DNA of 50,354 nt from Nevskia sp. (GCA_028291645.1 JAQGNU010000232.1:1-50354); one strand, 5' to 3'. Shown: positions 8,400 to 18,468, counted from the first letter of the stretch. The notes: generated from the sequence alone by a model not told the origin. Numbers and translations are program-made.

Positions 8400-8768
8400 T
8401 TAAGCGGCGGCGTCTTTCAGCTTCTTCAGCGGACGCACTTTCACCTTCACCGAAGCCGGCTTCGCGGCGAACCACTGTTCCTGCTTGGTGAACGGGTTGA
8501 TGCCTTTGCGCTTCGGCTTCGCCGGCACGCTGACGGCGGTGATCTTCAGCAGGCCCGGCAACACGAACGTGCCCGCACCCTTCTTGTTGATCGAGCCGGC
8601 GACCGCACCTTCCAGCGCGCTCATTACCGCACGCACGTCTTTCGCGATGATGCCGCTGGCCTCGGCGAGATGCGCAACCAGCCCGGACTTGCTCAGTGCT
8701 TCTTTGAGTACCTTCGGCGCTGCCGGCTTGGCAGCGGCCTTCTTTGCAACCTTCTTCGTCTTCGTCAT
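8400..8768 (-). CDS. HU-family DNA-binding protein with Lys/Ala-rich N-terminal tail, 122 aa
   Basis: Histone-like nucleoid protein. After a tail of about 20 residues made of Lys, Ala and Pro, the HU fold begins: helices around KEALSKSGLVAHLAEASG and KDVRAVMSALEGAV, then the strand segment GAGTFVLPGLLKITAV. The DNA-clasping arm contains RKGINPFTKQEQ, where the Pro normally intercalates. The end is again basic (KVKVRPLKKLKDAAA). Ordinary HU is about 90 residues, so the extra length is in the two tails. Start at 8768 gives the family-like MTKTKK; upstream in-frame codons have no HU character. It stands alone with its own terminator. Tails of this kind in other bacteria add non-specific DNA contacts; here that is inference. 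Confidence 0.9.
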   Translation of the reverse strand: MTKTKKVAKKAAAKPAAPKVLKEALSKSGLVAHLAEASGIIAKDVRAVMSALEGAVAGSINKKGAGTFVLPGLLKITAVSVPAKPKRKGINPFTKQEQWFAAKPASVKVKVRPLKKLKDAAA

Positions 8769-8974
8769 ATATATCCCAGTGCTGCACGATGGATTGATAG
8801 TTTTTGCCCGGGAATCCCCCCCTCGGCAGACGGAATGTAGGCCAAGCGGGCCGCGCCGCCAAGCCCACCGGTTCGCCTTAACACAGCTGGAACTGCAGTG
8901 CGCATCGGATTGCCGCCTGCGTGCGCGGCGGAAAATCCGGCTGTTTTTCTCGGCGCGCACGGCGGCGACTGCGT

Positions 8975-9013
8975 AAAAACCCCATAAAACAGCGGGGAAA
9001 CAGCTGTTTTATG
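8975..9013 (-). terminator. Hairpin after the valine operon, probable terminator
   Basis: CATAAAACAGC (8983-8993) and GCTGTTTTATG (9003-9013) are an exact 11-bp inverted repeat with a 9-base loop. On the minus strand the stem is followed by GGG and five T residues. It begins 14 bases after the mmsB stop at 9027. The stem is AT-rich, so termination may be weak. A role as a protein-binding palindrome upstream of the HU gene is the alternative. Confidence 0.55.
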
Positions 9014-9026
9014 CGCGTTCAGCGTC

Positions 9027-9926
9027 TCAGGATTTTGCCGGCGAGGCGCCGCCGAGCAGCGTCGTGATGCTGGAAAAATCGAGCGCCGCGGAACCATTCT
9101 GCGCGTGCAGCTGATACAGCTGGCGCGCAATTGCGCCGAGCGGCGTAGCGACTTGCGCAGCCGCGGCGGCTTCCTGCGCAAGTCCCAGGTCCTTCAGCAT
9201 CAGTTGGCTACCGAAGCCGCCGGCATAGCCGCGCGCGGCTGGCACGTTTTCCATCACACCGGGCCAGGGGTTGTACAGCTCCAGCGTCCAGTTGCGACCC
9301 GAGCTTTGCGCCATGATGTCGGACAGCACCTTGGCATCCATGCCGTTGGCGACGCCGAGCGTGATCGCCTCGGCGGTGCCGATCATCTGGATCGCCAGCA
9401 GCATGTTGTTGCAGATCTTGGCGATCTGGCCGGCGCCGCTGGCACCAGCGTGAAAAATGTTCTTGCCCATCTTCTGCAGCAGCGGCCGCGCGCGTTCGAG
9501 CGCATCGGCGGCGCCGCCGACGATGAAAGTCAGCGTGCCGGCCGCGGCACCGGCAGTGCCGCCGGACACCGGCGCATCGATCATCGGCAGGCCCTTTGCC
9601 TGTGCGGCCGCGGCGACTTCCTTCGCAGCACCCGGTGCGATCGTGCTGCAGTCGATCAGCAGCGTGTGCGGACGCACCTGCGCCAATACGCCGCCGTCGC
9701 CGAGATAGAGTCCGCGCACGTGCGCGCTCGCCGGCAGCATCGAGACGACGACATCGGCATCGCGCACGGCGAGTGCCGCGCTCGCCGCCGCGCTGGCGCC
9801 GGCATCGGTGAGGATTTTCACTGACGCCGGCATCAGATCGAACACGCTCAATGCGTAGCCGGCCTTCAGCAGGTTCAGCGCCATCGGGCCACCCATGTTG
9901 CCGAGGCCGATAAATGCCAGTTTCAT
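9027..9926 (-). CDS. mmsB: 3-hydroxyisobutyrate dehydrogenase, 299 aa
   Basis: NAD-dependent oxidation of 3-hydroxyisobutyrate to methylmalonate semialdehyde in valine degradation. The N-terminal Rossmann motif is FIGLGNMGGPMA (5-16). DAPVSGG (118-124) is the substrate loop. The catalytic Lys lies in GQIAKICNN (about 170). The C-terminal helical domain has NWTLELYNPWPGV, usual for true 3-hydroxyisobutyrate enzymes. Length is normal. Start at 9926 has GGGAG upstream; long open frames further up are antisense to the next gene. It is the last gene of the valine operon, 59 bp after the hydrolase gene. Confidence 0.93.
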   Translation of the reverse strand: MKLAFIGLGNMGGPMALNLLKAGYALSVFDLMPASVKILTDAGASAAASAALAVRDADVVVSMLPASAHVRGLYLGDGGVLAQVRPHTLLIDCSTIAPGAAKEVAAAAQAKGLPMIDAPVSGGTAGAAAGTLTFIVGGAADALERARPLLQKMGKNIFHAGASGAGQIAKICNNMLLAIQMIGTAEAITLGVANGMDAKVLSDIMAQSSGRNWTLELYNPWPGVMENVPAARGYAGGFGSQLMLKDLGLAQEAAAAAQVATPLGAIARQLYQLHAQNGSAALDFSSITTLLGGASPAKS

Positions 9927-9985
9927 TGCCTGTCTCCCTTCGATTCGCGTATGCGCGCACAGAGCTTGCGATGGACGAACGTCGG

Positions 9986-11143
9986 TCAGAGATCGTTCAG
10001 TGGATGAACTTCGTTCAGCAACGGCGACCACGGTGATTCGAAGTGTGCGGCGATCCAGTCGGCCGACACCTGCTCCGGCCGTGCCGGTGTCCACCGCGGC
10101 TGACCGTCCTTGTCGACCAGCAGTGCGCGCACGCCTTCGGCAAAGTCGGGATGCGCGCAGCAGGCCAGCGAAACGATCAGCTCCATCCTGAACGCATCGG
10201 CCAGACTCAGATGCTTGGCGCGCTGCCAGATTTCCCAGATCAATGCCGCCGATGTCGGCGAGCCGCCGGCGAGCGCAGCAGCTGCACGCTTGAGCCAGGC
10301 GTCGTCGCCTTGATAGCCAGTGATCGCCGTGCGCACTTCTGCGAGGCTGTCGCCGCCGGTCAGTCGCTCGATCGTGTCCGCATGCCTGCGTAGGTTCGAC
10401 GCGGGCAAGGCATCGGCCGCCGCGCTGGCAAACGCACGCAACAGCTTCGACAGAATCGCGTGATTCGCCGTTGCCGCCTGGTCCCACTCAGTGGCACTCA
10501 AACGTTCGATCAGCGTGTCGCGATCGGCGGACTGCAGAAAGAAATCCGCCAGTCCGACCGCCAGGGCGTCGTCTGCATTGAGCGACGCGCCGGTCAATGC
10601 CAGGAACAGGCCGCTGCGCCGCGGCATGCGCTGCAGGAACCAGCTGGCGCCGACATCGGGGTAGAGGCCGAGGGTGATTTCCGGCATCGCGATGCGCGAG
10701 GTTTCGGTGACGACACGGTGACTGGCGCCGGCCATCAAGCCGAGGCCGCCGCCCATGACGATGCCGCTGCCCCACAGCAGGATCGGTTTTGGATAGCTGT
10801 GAATACGGTGATCGAGACGGTATTCCTCGCTGAAGAAGGCCTGCGCCTGCGGATTCGGTTCTGGGCCCGCATGCGCGAGGATCGCGGCGCGCAGCGAGCG
10901 CACGTCGCCGCCGGCGCAGAACGCTTTCTCGCCGGCGCCGTGCAGCACGACGCAGGCGATGTCCGCATCGGCGGCCCAGGCGCGCAGCTGCGGATCGAGT
11001 GCACGGATCATCGGCAGCGTCAGCGCGTTCAGCGATTTCTCGGCGTTCAGCTGCGCGAAGCCGAGCTTCATGCCGCCAGCGACAGCCTGCTCGCGAAACA
11101 GCACCGGCGCTGGCGCGCGATTCGAATCGGCCGAATCAGGCAT
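9986..11143 (-). CDS. 3-hydroxyisobutyryl-CoA hydrolase (HIBCH type), 385 aa
   Basis: Crotonase-fold thioesterase that releases 3-hydroxyisobutyrate from its CoA ester in valine degradation. The family is told from ordinary enoyl-CoA hydratases by its length and by CAGGDVRSL in the first oxyanion-hole loop, MGGGLGLM in the second, MPEITLGLYPDVGASW with the catalytic Glu/Asp, and an extra C-terminal domain (about 260-385). The ATG overlaps the end of the enoyl-CoA hydratase gene by eight bases (ATGCCTGA), which points to coupled translation. Producing the hydrolase together with the hydratase makes sense because methacrylyl-CoA is toxic. Confidence 0.92.
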   Translation of the reverse strand: MPDSADSNRAPAPVLFREQAVAGGMKLGFAQLNAEKSLNALTLPMIRALDPQLRAWAADADIACVVLHGAGEKAFCAGGDVRSLRAAILAHAGPEPNPQAQAFFSEEYRLDHRIHSYPKPILLWGSGIVMGGGLGLMAGASHRVVTETSRIAMPEITLGLYPDVGASWFLQRMPRRSGLFLALTGASLNADDALAVGLADFFLQSADRDTLIERLSATEWDQAATANHAILSKLLRAFASAAADALPASNLRRHADTIERLTGGDSLAEVRTAITGYQGDDAWLKRAAAALAGGSPTSAALIWEIWQRAKHLSLADAFRMELIVSLACCAHPDFAEGVRALLVDKDGQPRWTPARPEQVSADWIAAHFESPWSPLLNEVHPLNDL

Positions 11144-11918
11144 TGGTCCACTCCGGTTTGCGCTTCTGCAGGAATGCGCCGACGCCTTCCTTCTGATCCT
11201 GCGTGTCGAACAGATCGACGAAGCGCTCGCGCTCGACCGGCAGGATCTGCTGCAGCGGATTCGCGCGTGCGCCCTGAATCAGCGCCTTGCAGGCCGCGAC
11301 ACTGCTCGGACTTTGCTTCGCCGCCTGCTCGGCAAGCTTGAGCGCAGTGTCGAGCGCGGTGCCGGTCGCGACCACTTGCTCGACTAGGCCGATCGATTGC
11401 GCGGTGGCCGCGTCGATACGCTCGCCGCACAGGATCATGCGCTTGGCCCAGCCCTCGCCGACCAGCCACGGCAGATTCTGCGTGCCGCCGGCGCAAGGCA
11501 ACAGGCCGACGCCGGCTTCCGGCAGCGCCATCTGCGCCTGCTCTTCGGCGATGCGGATGTCGCAGGCCAGCGCGCATTCGAGTCCGCCGCCCATCGCGTA
11601 GCCGTTGATCGCAGCGATGCTGACGCCGCGGAACGCCGCCAGCGTTTCGAAGGCTTCGCCGAAGCGCCGCGCCATTTCGCGCGCGACAGCTTTGTCGCCG
11701 TCGGCGAACAGCTTCAGATCGGCGCCGGCCGAAAAGAATTTGGCGCCGTCGCCGGTGATCACTAGCGCGTAGATGCGGCGGTCCGCATTCAGATCGCGCA
11801 CCAGTTCGGCCAGCGCGCCCAGACTCTCGGCCGTCCAGGTATGCGCCGGCGGATTGTTCAAGGTGATGATCGCGGTGTGTCCGCGCGTCTCCAGTTTCAA
11901 ATTCGTGTACGGCTTCAT
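11136..11918 (-). CDS. Enoyl-CoA hydratase (methacrylyl-CoA hydration), 260 aa
   Basis: Crotonase-family hydratase. FSAGADLKLF forms the first oxyanion loop and AINGYAMGGGLECALACD the second; MALPEAGVGLLPCAGGTQ carries the catalytic Glu region. Length is normal. The start at 11918 (MKPYTN) has an AGGAG box five bases upstream; an ATG 78 bases earlier lacks one. In this operon its likely substrate is methacrylyl-CoA, made by the acyl-CoA dehydrogenase encoded just upstream (79-bp gap). The assignment to this substrate rests on context. Confidence 0.9.
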   Translation of the reverse strand: MKPYTNLKLETRGHTAIITLNNPPAHTWTAESLGALAELVRDLNADRRIYALVITGDGAKFFSAGADLKLFADGDKAVAREMARRFGEAFETLAAFRGVSIAAINGYAMGGGLECALACDIRIAEEQAQMALPEAGVGLLPCAGGTQNLPWLVGEGWAKRMILCGERIDAATAQSIGLVEQVVATGTALDTALKLAEQAAKQSPSSVAACKALIQGARANPLQQILPVERERFVDLFDTQDQKEGVGAFLQKRKPEWTNA

Positions 11919-11997
11919 CGCAGCTCCTCGGTTGCGCCCATGCTCAGGAGAATCAGCACTGGCGCTCAGGTTTTCGGATCGGTTCAGGGACAGCATT

Positions 11998-13158
11998 TCA
12001 TCGGAGTGATTCGGTCGCGCCTTCGCGCAAGATGGCGCGGGCGATGATCACCCGCATGATTTCGTTGGTGCCTTCCAGGATCTGATGCACGCGGCTGTCG
12101 CGCACGTGGCGTTCCAGCGGAAACTCGCGGCTGTAGCCGTAGCCGCCGTGCAATTGCAGCGCCTGGTTGGCGACTTCGAAGCCGATGTCGGTGGCATAGC
12201 GCTTCGCCATCGCGCAGTAGGTCGTCGCGTCGCTGCTGCCGCTATCGAGCTTCCACGCCGCAAGCCGCACCATCTGCCGCGCGGCGACCAGTTCGGTCAG
12301 CATGTCGGCGAGCCGGAACTGCAGCGCCTGGAACTGCGCCAGCGGCTGGCCGAACTGGCGGCGCGTATTCAGATGCATCTGCGCACGTTCGAGCGCGGCC
12401 TGCGCGGTGCCGATCGAACAGGTCGCGATATTGACGCGTCCGCCGTCGAGGCCTTTCATCGCAATCATGAAACCCTCGCCTTCCGCGCCGAGACGATGCT
12501 CGATCGGCACTTCGACCGCATCGAAACTGATCGCGCGCGTCGGCTGGCTGTTCCAGCCCATCTTGTGTTCGAGCTTGCCGTAACGAACGCCCGGCGTAGC
12601 GGCCGGTACTGCGAACGCGGAAATGCCTTTCGCACCGGGAGCGCCGCTGCGCGCCAACACCACCAACAGATCACTGGCGCCTGCTCCGGAGATGAACACC
12701 TTGCTGCCGCTGATGACATAGCGATCGCCGCGCCGTTCCGCCCGCGTGCGCAGCGAGGCCGCATCCGAGCCGGCTTCGGGCTCGGTCAGGCAATAGCTGC
12801 CGAGCTTCTCGCCGTGTGCGAGCTGCGGCGCCCAGCATTGGGCGATTTCCGCCTGCGCGTACGTCGCCACCATCCACGTCACCATGTTGTGGATCGTGAT
12901 GTACGCCGCCGTGCTGGTGCAGCCGGCGGCCAGCTCTTCGAGAATGATGGTCGCATCGAGCCGCCGCAGGCCGAGACCGCCGCGTGCTTCCGGCGTGTAG
13001 ATGCCGCAGAAGCCGAGCGCGCCGGCACGCGCAATCGTGTCGCGCGGGAACTCGCAATTCGCATCCCAGCGCGCTGCATGCGGCGCCAGTTCGCCACGCG
13101 CGAAACTGCGCGCGGCATCCTGGAACGCAAGCTGCTCTTCGGTCAGCGCGAAGTCCAC
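11998..13158 (-). CDS. Acyl-CoA dehydrogenase, probably isobutyryl-CoA dehydrogenase, 386 aa
   Basis: FAD enzyme that makes the alpha,beta double bond of a short acyl-CoA. It shows the family pattern: N-terminal helices from FALTEEQLAFQDAARSFA, the YCLTEPEAGSDAASL segment (FAD/substrate contact), KVFISGAG, the RRQFGQPLAQFQALQFRLADM signature and a C-terminal LHGGYGYSREFPLERHVRD plus HQILEGTNEIMRVI with the catalytic Glu. The start is taken as GTG at 13158, giving MDFALTEEQ, 19 bp after the mmsA stop; longer readings are antisense to mmsA. Gene order favours isobutyryl-CoA as substrate; 2-methylbutyryl-CoA is possible too. Confidence 0.9.
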   Translation of the reverse strand: MDFALTEEQLAFQDAARSFARGELAPHAARWDANCEFPRDTIARAGALGFCGIYTPEARGGLGLRRLDATIILEELAAGCTSTAAYITIHNMVTWMVATYAQAEIAQCWAPQLAHGEKLGSYCLTEPEAGSDAASLRTRAERRGDRYVISGSKVFISGAGASDLLVVLARSGAPGAKGISAFAVPAATPGVRYGKLEHKMGWNSQPTRAISFDAVEVPIEHRLGAEGEGFMIAMKGLDGGRVNIATCSIGTAQAALERAQMHLNTRRQFGQPLAQFQALQFRLADMLTELVAARQMVRLAAWKLDSGSSDATTYCAMAKRYATDIGFEVANQALQLHGGYGYSREFPLERHVRDSRVHQILEGTNEIMRVIIARAILREGATESLR

Positions 13159-13177
13159 GACGATGGCTCGTTGAAGC

Positions 13178-14707
<1,530 letters not shown>

Positions 14708-14758
14708 GCGCACTCCTGCAGCGGTGGGCGGCGCCCGCACTTGGCAAACGCCGGGTTG

Positions 14759-14850
14759 TTTCGCATTATTCGCACTTGTGAAGCCAAGTAAAGGCCTGAA
14801 AATGCTTAGATTTGCGAAGATTCCACGAGCGTTTTGCGAAGTTTGCGAAG
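14759..14850. promoter_or_regulatory. Repeated TTTGCGAAG operator boxes between mmsA and the ScfR-type regulator
   Basis: TTTGCGAAG occurs exactly at 14811-14819, 14833-14841 and 14842-14850, the last only six bases before the regulator ATG. Degenerate copies in the opposite orientation lie nearer mmsA: TTTCGCATT at 14759-14767 and ATTCGCACT at 14768-14776. ScfR/RamB-type regulators are known to bind short TTTGCAAA-like words and to control their own genes. The placement suggests that the regulator represses itself and controls the valine operon, with an acyl-CoA as the signal; that part is inference. Confidence 0.7.
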
Positions 14851-14856
14851 ACCTTC

Positions 14857-16284
14857 ATGGCTAAGGCGTTCGTCGGCGTGCGACTGCAGCGGCTGCGCGA
14901 AGAACGCGCGATCAGCCAGGTTGCGCTGGCGCGCACGCTCGGCATTTCGGCGAGCTATCTGAACCAGATCGAGCACAACCAGCGGCCGCTGACGGTGCCG
15001 ATCCTGCTGCGACTCAACGCGCAGTTCGGCGTCGACGTGCAATGGTTTTCCGAGGACGAGGAAGCACGGCTGATCACCGATCTGCGCGACGTGCTGGCGG
15101 AGACCGGTGCGGAATCGATCTCGCTGGCGGAGACGCGTGCACTCGCCGCGAACATGCCCGCCATCGGCCGCGCGCTGGTCGAACTGCATCGGCGCGGCCG
15201 TGCCGCCGCCGAGCGTGCCGACACGCTCGCCGCGCATCTCGGCGAAGGTCACAAGCTGGCGACGCGTGCAGTACCCGGCGCGCACGACGAAGTGCGCGAC
15301 AATCTGAATCGTCGCCACAATCACGTGCCGGAACTCGATCGCGCCGCCGAGCAGATTTTCCAGGAGAGCGCGCTCGCGGTCGGCGATGTCGCTTCGCGTC
15401 TCGCACAGCGACTGCTGGAACGCCATGGCATTCGCACCGTGGTCGTCGGCGAGTCCAGCGGCCCGAACAAGCGCAGCTTCGATGCAGCCGCACGCGTACT
15501 GCGCTTGCCCGACTATCTGCGTCCCGGTCAGCAGGCGTTCCAGATGGCGGTGCAACTGGCCTTGCTGGAATTGGGCGAGGTGCTCGATGCGCTGATTGCC
15601 GAAGGCCACTTCGCCAGCGCCGAATCGCGAAGGCTCGCAAGAGTCGGCTTGTCCAACTATTTCGCCGGCGCGCTGGTGATGCCCTACGGCGCGTTCCTGC
15701 AAGCTGCCGAAGAACTCGGCTACGACATCGAACGGCTCGCCAACCGTTTCGGCGTCGGCTTCGAAGCGGTGTGCCATCGGCTCAGCACTTTGCAGCGTCC
15801 GGGCGCGCCGGGACTACCGTTCTTCTTCGTCAGAGTCGATCGTGCCGGCAACGTTTCCAAGCGCCACTCCGCGGCCGACTTCCACTTCTCGCGCGTCGGC
15901 GGCACCTGTCCGCTCTGGATCGTCTACGAAGCTTTCAGCCAGCCCGAGCGCGTGCTGACGCAGATCGCCGCGATGCCCGACGGCCGCAACTATTTCTGGA
16001 TTGCGCGCCAGGTGGTCAGCGGGCCGGTCGGTTATGGACGGCCGCAAAAAACCTTCGCGGTCGGACTCGGCTGCGATCTACGCCACGCGCATCGGCTGGT
16101 GTATTCACGCGGCCTCGATCTGTCCGACCCGACTGCGGCGACGCCGATCGGTGCCGGCTGCAAAGTCTGCGAACGCGAGGACTGCGCGCAGCGTGCGTTT
16201 CCGTCGCTGCTGAAAAGCGCACGACAAGGCGGCGCTACGGCCAATACGATGCCAGTCGAAACTGCACCGCGCAAACGCCGCTAG
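14857..16284 (+). CDS. XRE-family regulator of the ScfR/RamB (short-chain fatty acyl) type, 475 aa
   Basis: A transcription factor with an N-terminal helix-turn-helix (about 4-60: LQRLREERAISQVALARTLG, SASYLNQIEHNQRPL), a central IrrE/ImmA-like part (about 140-290; the family has AxxxNYFAGALVMPYGAF, seen near 268-283) and a C-terminal ligand domain with a Cys cluster CKVCEREDCAQRAFP. Members bind acyl-CoA-type ligands and control propionate, acetate or branched-chain acid genes. ATG at 14857 is preferred over an in-frame TTG 45 bases upstream, which would be inside the operator boxes. It is divergent from the valine operon and converges with the G3E GTPase gene (16-bp gap). Confidence 0.88.
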   Translation: MAKAFVGVRLQRLREERAISQVALARTLGISASYLNQIEHNQRPLTVPILLRLNAQFGVDVQWFSEDEEARLITDLRDVLAETGAESISLAETRALAANMPAIGRALVELHRRGRAAAERADTLAAHLGEGHKLATRAVPGAHDEVRDNLNRRHNHVPELDRAAEQIFQESALAVGDVASRLAQRLLERHGIRTVVVGESSGPNKRSFDAAARVLRLPDYLRPGQQAFQMAVQLALLELGEVLDALIAEGHFASAESRRLARVGLSNYFAGALVMPYGAFLQAAEELGYDIERLANRFGVGFEAVCHRLSTLQRPGAPGLPFFFVRVDRAGNVSKRHSAADFHFSRVGGTCPLWIVYEAFSQPERVLTQIAAMPDGRNYFWIARQVVSGPVGYGRPQKTFAVGLGCDLRHAHRLVYSRGLDLSDPTAATPIGAGCKVCEREDCAQRAFPSLLKSARQGGATANTMPVETAPRKRR

Positions 16285-16300
16285 CAAGCCTGCATCGCGC

Positions 16301-17341
16301 TCAGCTGTGCGCAGCAGACTCGGTGACTTCAGGTCTGCGCAGCCAGCGCTCGATGGTTTCCTGTGACCAGCCGCGCGTGATGAAGACGATGCGCGTGCGG
16401 TGATCGTCGCTCGGCCATGCCGGCAAGGTCGTCACCGGATGTAGCACGTACTGCACCGCGTGGATCACTACCGGTCCCTTGAAGCCTTTCAGATTGACGA
16501 TGCCCTTCATGCGCAGCAGGTCGGCGCCGCAGACGCCGCGCACCTGCTCCTGCCATTCGAAGAATGCGCGCGGATCGAGCGGCTGATCGACCGTCATGCA
16601 GAAGTTCTTGATCTTCGGATCGTGCGGCGAGTTCTGTTGCGACGCCGGCGCGAGCGAGCCGACTTTCGAGAGCGTGTCGACACCGAGCCAGGGCAGCACA
16701 TCGAATTCCTGCGAGCGCGGATTGTGGCGGCCGCCGCTGAACAACAGCGTCAGATCGCTTGCGTCCGGCGTCATCACGAGCTGCTCGGCCTGCGGATTGA
16801 GCTGCGTCAGCCGCGCCTGCAGCTGCGCCAGGCCGGCGGCATCGCCCATCTCGCGCTTGGTGATCAGCAGACGATCCGCCGCCGCCACCTGCTGCACCGC
16901 TTCCTGGTGACGATCGAGCGTGCCGGCGCCATTCACCGCATCGACCATCGCGACGACGCTGTCGACGACGAAGCGCTGCGACAGCAACGGGTCTTTCTCG
17001 AAATCCTTCACCACCGGCCCGGGATTGGCGAGACCGGTGGTTTCGATGACAACGCGCACGAACGCCGGAATCTCGCCATCCGCCGCACGCTGCAGCAGCC
17101 GGTCCATGCACTCGGGCAAGGCCCCGCGCACGGTGTGGCAGATGCAGCCGCCTTCCAGCAAGGTCGGCGCATTGTCGAGCGGCGTGTCCAACAGCAGGTG
17201 ATCGATACCGACTTCACCGACCTCGTTGATGATGACGGCGGTATTGGCCATCTGCGGCAGCTTCAGCATCGCGTTCAACAAGGTGGTCTTGCCGGCACCG
17301 AGAAAGCCGGTGAGTACGGTGACTGGAATCTTGGACGTCAT
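16301..17341 (-). CDS. G3E-family (CobW/YjiA-type) metal-chaperone GTPase, 346 aa
   Basis: GTP-driven metal insertion protein. Walker A is GFLGAGKTT (12-20), the Walker B region ETTGLANP follows, and TKRE serves as the guanine-recognition motif. The C-terminal domain (about 245-335) is the usual CobW_C fold. The metal motif at 65-69 reads GCICH; most relatives have CxCC, so a His replaces the second of the paired Cys residues. Start at 17341 is preceded by GAGGAG. The metal and client are unknown; zinc is common in the group. A 96-bp copy of codons 23-54 lies 4.6 kb away at 21805-21900. Confidence 0.88.
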   Translation of the reverse strand: MTSKIPVTVLTGFLGAGKTTLLNAMLKLPQMANTAVIINEVGEVGIDHLLLDTPLDNAPTLLEGGCICHTVRGALPECMDRLLQRAADGEIPAFVRVVIETTGLANPGPVVKDFEKDPLLSQRFVVDSVVAMVDAVNGAGTLDRHQEAVQQVAAADRLLITKREMGDAAGLAQLQARLTQLNPQAEQLVMTPDASDLTLLFSGGRHNPRSQEFDVLPWLGVDTLSKVGSLAPASQQNSPHDPKIKNFCMTVDQPLDPRAFFEWQEQVRGVCGADLLRMKGIVNLKGFKGPVVIHAVQYVLHPVTTLPAWPSDDHRTRIVFITRGWSQETIERWLRRPEVTESAAHS

Positions 17342-17587
17342 GCAGCTTGTTCTCCTCGGATGTATTCGTTATTTCAGCGATTGAAGCGACTAGCGATCCG
17401 AGTGTACTGCACAGCCTGGCCTGCGAATCGTTTGGATGGCATGCGCTACCCATTCGAGTGGTAGAACCTTGCGCTAGCTGAGCGCGCGGCAAACAGGGCT
17501 CGCGGATTTCAAACGCATTGATGAATATTCCGAGGAAGGACGCCATGCGGCAGCGTCCTCCCTGCGGAACTTCCATTGCCGCACGGC

Positions 17588-18385
17588 TCAGTACGAGAAG
17601 TTCGCAACGACCTTGAACGGCACGATCTTGGTGTCGTCCCAGCTCGCAGTGCGCATTGCCGTACCGAGATAGCCTGCGGTTTCCGTCGAACTCTGGCCCC
17701 ACAGGTTCGCCTGCAGCGCCTGCTGCCGCACAACGCCGTGATCGCAGGACGTGGTGGTACCGACCGCGAGCACTTTCAACTCGATGCGATCACCCGGCTT
17801 GACCGGGCCGAGGTCGACCGGCATCGGCGAGCTCAACGCCTGGTCCAGCGCAGGCAGCGCAAACACCACGCGGCCATTGCTGTTGCGCAGGAACTGCGCG
17901 GACTGCGGCGCGGCGAGCACGGCGGTTACGGTGCGCGACGCAGAGCCATCGGCCGAGGTGATGAGGTATTGCGCCTCGGCGCCGATCTGCTGCTGGCCGC
18001 CGTCGACTTGCACATTGGCCGGGCACACGCCTGCCTTCAGCGCCAGCACCGGCGTGCCGCTGCCGAAACCGTCACGCGTGATCGCCAGGCTGCTGATCGC
18101 CCGACCGGGCGCGGTGACGACGATCGAGTCCTCTGCGGGCGTAGGCGCACGCTCGGATGCGTGGCAGTCGAGATCCTCGGTGCTCCAGCGCGAGCCCGAC
18201 TCGCAGACGCCGTCGCCGGGTGCGCCCATCAGCACGAGACTCTGCGAGAACGGCTGCGTCGCCGCTGCGGTGCTGGCGCTCGCCGGCGCACAGGCCAGCG
18301 CCGACATCAGCGCGGTCGCCGCAGCGAACGCGCCTAACTTGAACGATTTGGTTTCCATGGTTGCCAGCTTCTTCAGGTTTTCCAT
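17588..18385 (-). CDS. Secreted protein of unknown function in the ECF regulon, 265 aa
   Basis: I do not recognise this family. The N-terminus (MENLKKLATMETKSFKLG, then an Ala-rich hydrophobic stretch ending in APASAS) is a signal peptide; cleavage after ASA is likely. The mature part is beta-rich with repeated strand-turn patterns such as SIVVTAPGRAISSLAITRDG and ends in VVANFSY. Four Cys residues (in GVCES, LDCH, GVCP and TSCDH) could form two disulfides. The start at 18385 has AGGAG; an internal ATG at 18358 would also leave a signal peptide. A GGAATAA-N14-CGTC promoter 59-83 bases upstream matches those of the catalase and sigma genes, so it probably serves the same stress response in the periplasm or outside. 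Confidence 0.75.
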   Translation of the reverse strand: MENLKKLATMETKSFKLGAFAAATALMSALACAPASASTAAATQPFSQSLVLMGAPGDGVCESGSRWSTEDLDCHASERAPTPAEDSIVVTAPGRAISSLAITRDGFGSGTPVLALKAGVCPANVQVDGGQQQIGAEAQYLITSADGSASRTVTAVLAAPQSAQFLRNSNGRVVFALPALDQALSSPMPVDLGPVKPGDRIELKVLAVGTTTSCDHGVVRQQALQANLWGQSSTETAGYLGTAMRTASWDDTKIVPFKVVANFSY

Positions 18386-18443
18386 TTGAACTCTCCTTGA
18401 TCGAAACGATTTGCACGGGTGGTTACAAGCTTGACCTGCGTAA

Positions 18444-18468
18444 GACGAAACGACCGGAGATTTATTCC
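18444..18468 (-). promoter_or_regulatory. ECF-type promoter of the secreted protein gene
   Basis: On the minus strand GGAATAA (18468-18462), 14 bases, then CGTC (18447-18444) followed by TTA. The same words at the same spacing stand before the catalase operon and the sigma gene, so this is read as the -35 and -10 of the local ECF sigma factor. The untranslated leader would be about 50 bases. Confidence 0.72.

Noticed and set aside
9927-10487. N-terminal extension of the mmsB frame
   Set aside because: The extra 187 codons are antisense in frame to nothing useful; the Rossmann start and Shine-Dalgarno box fit 9926.
17533-17558. AGGACGC / GCGTCCT hairpin after the secreted protein gene
   Set aside because: Seven-base stem without a T run; may help to end transcription but is not convincing.
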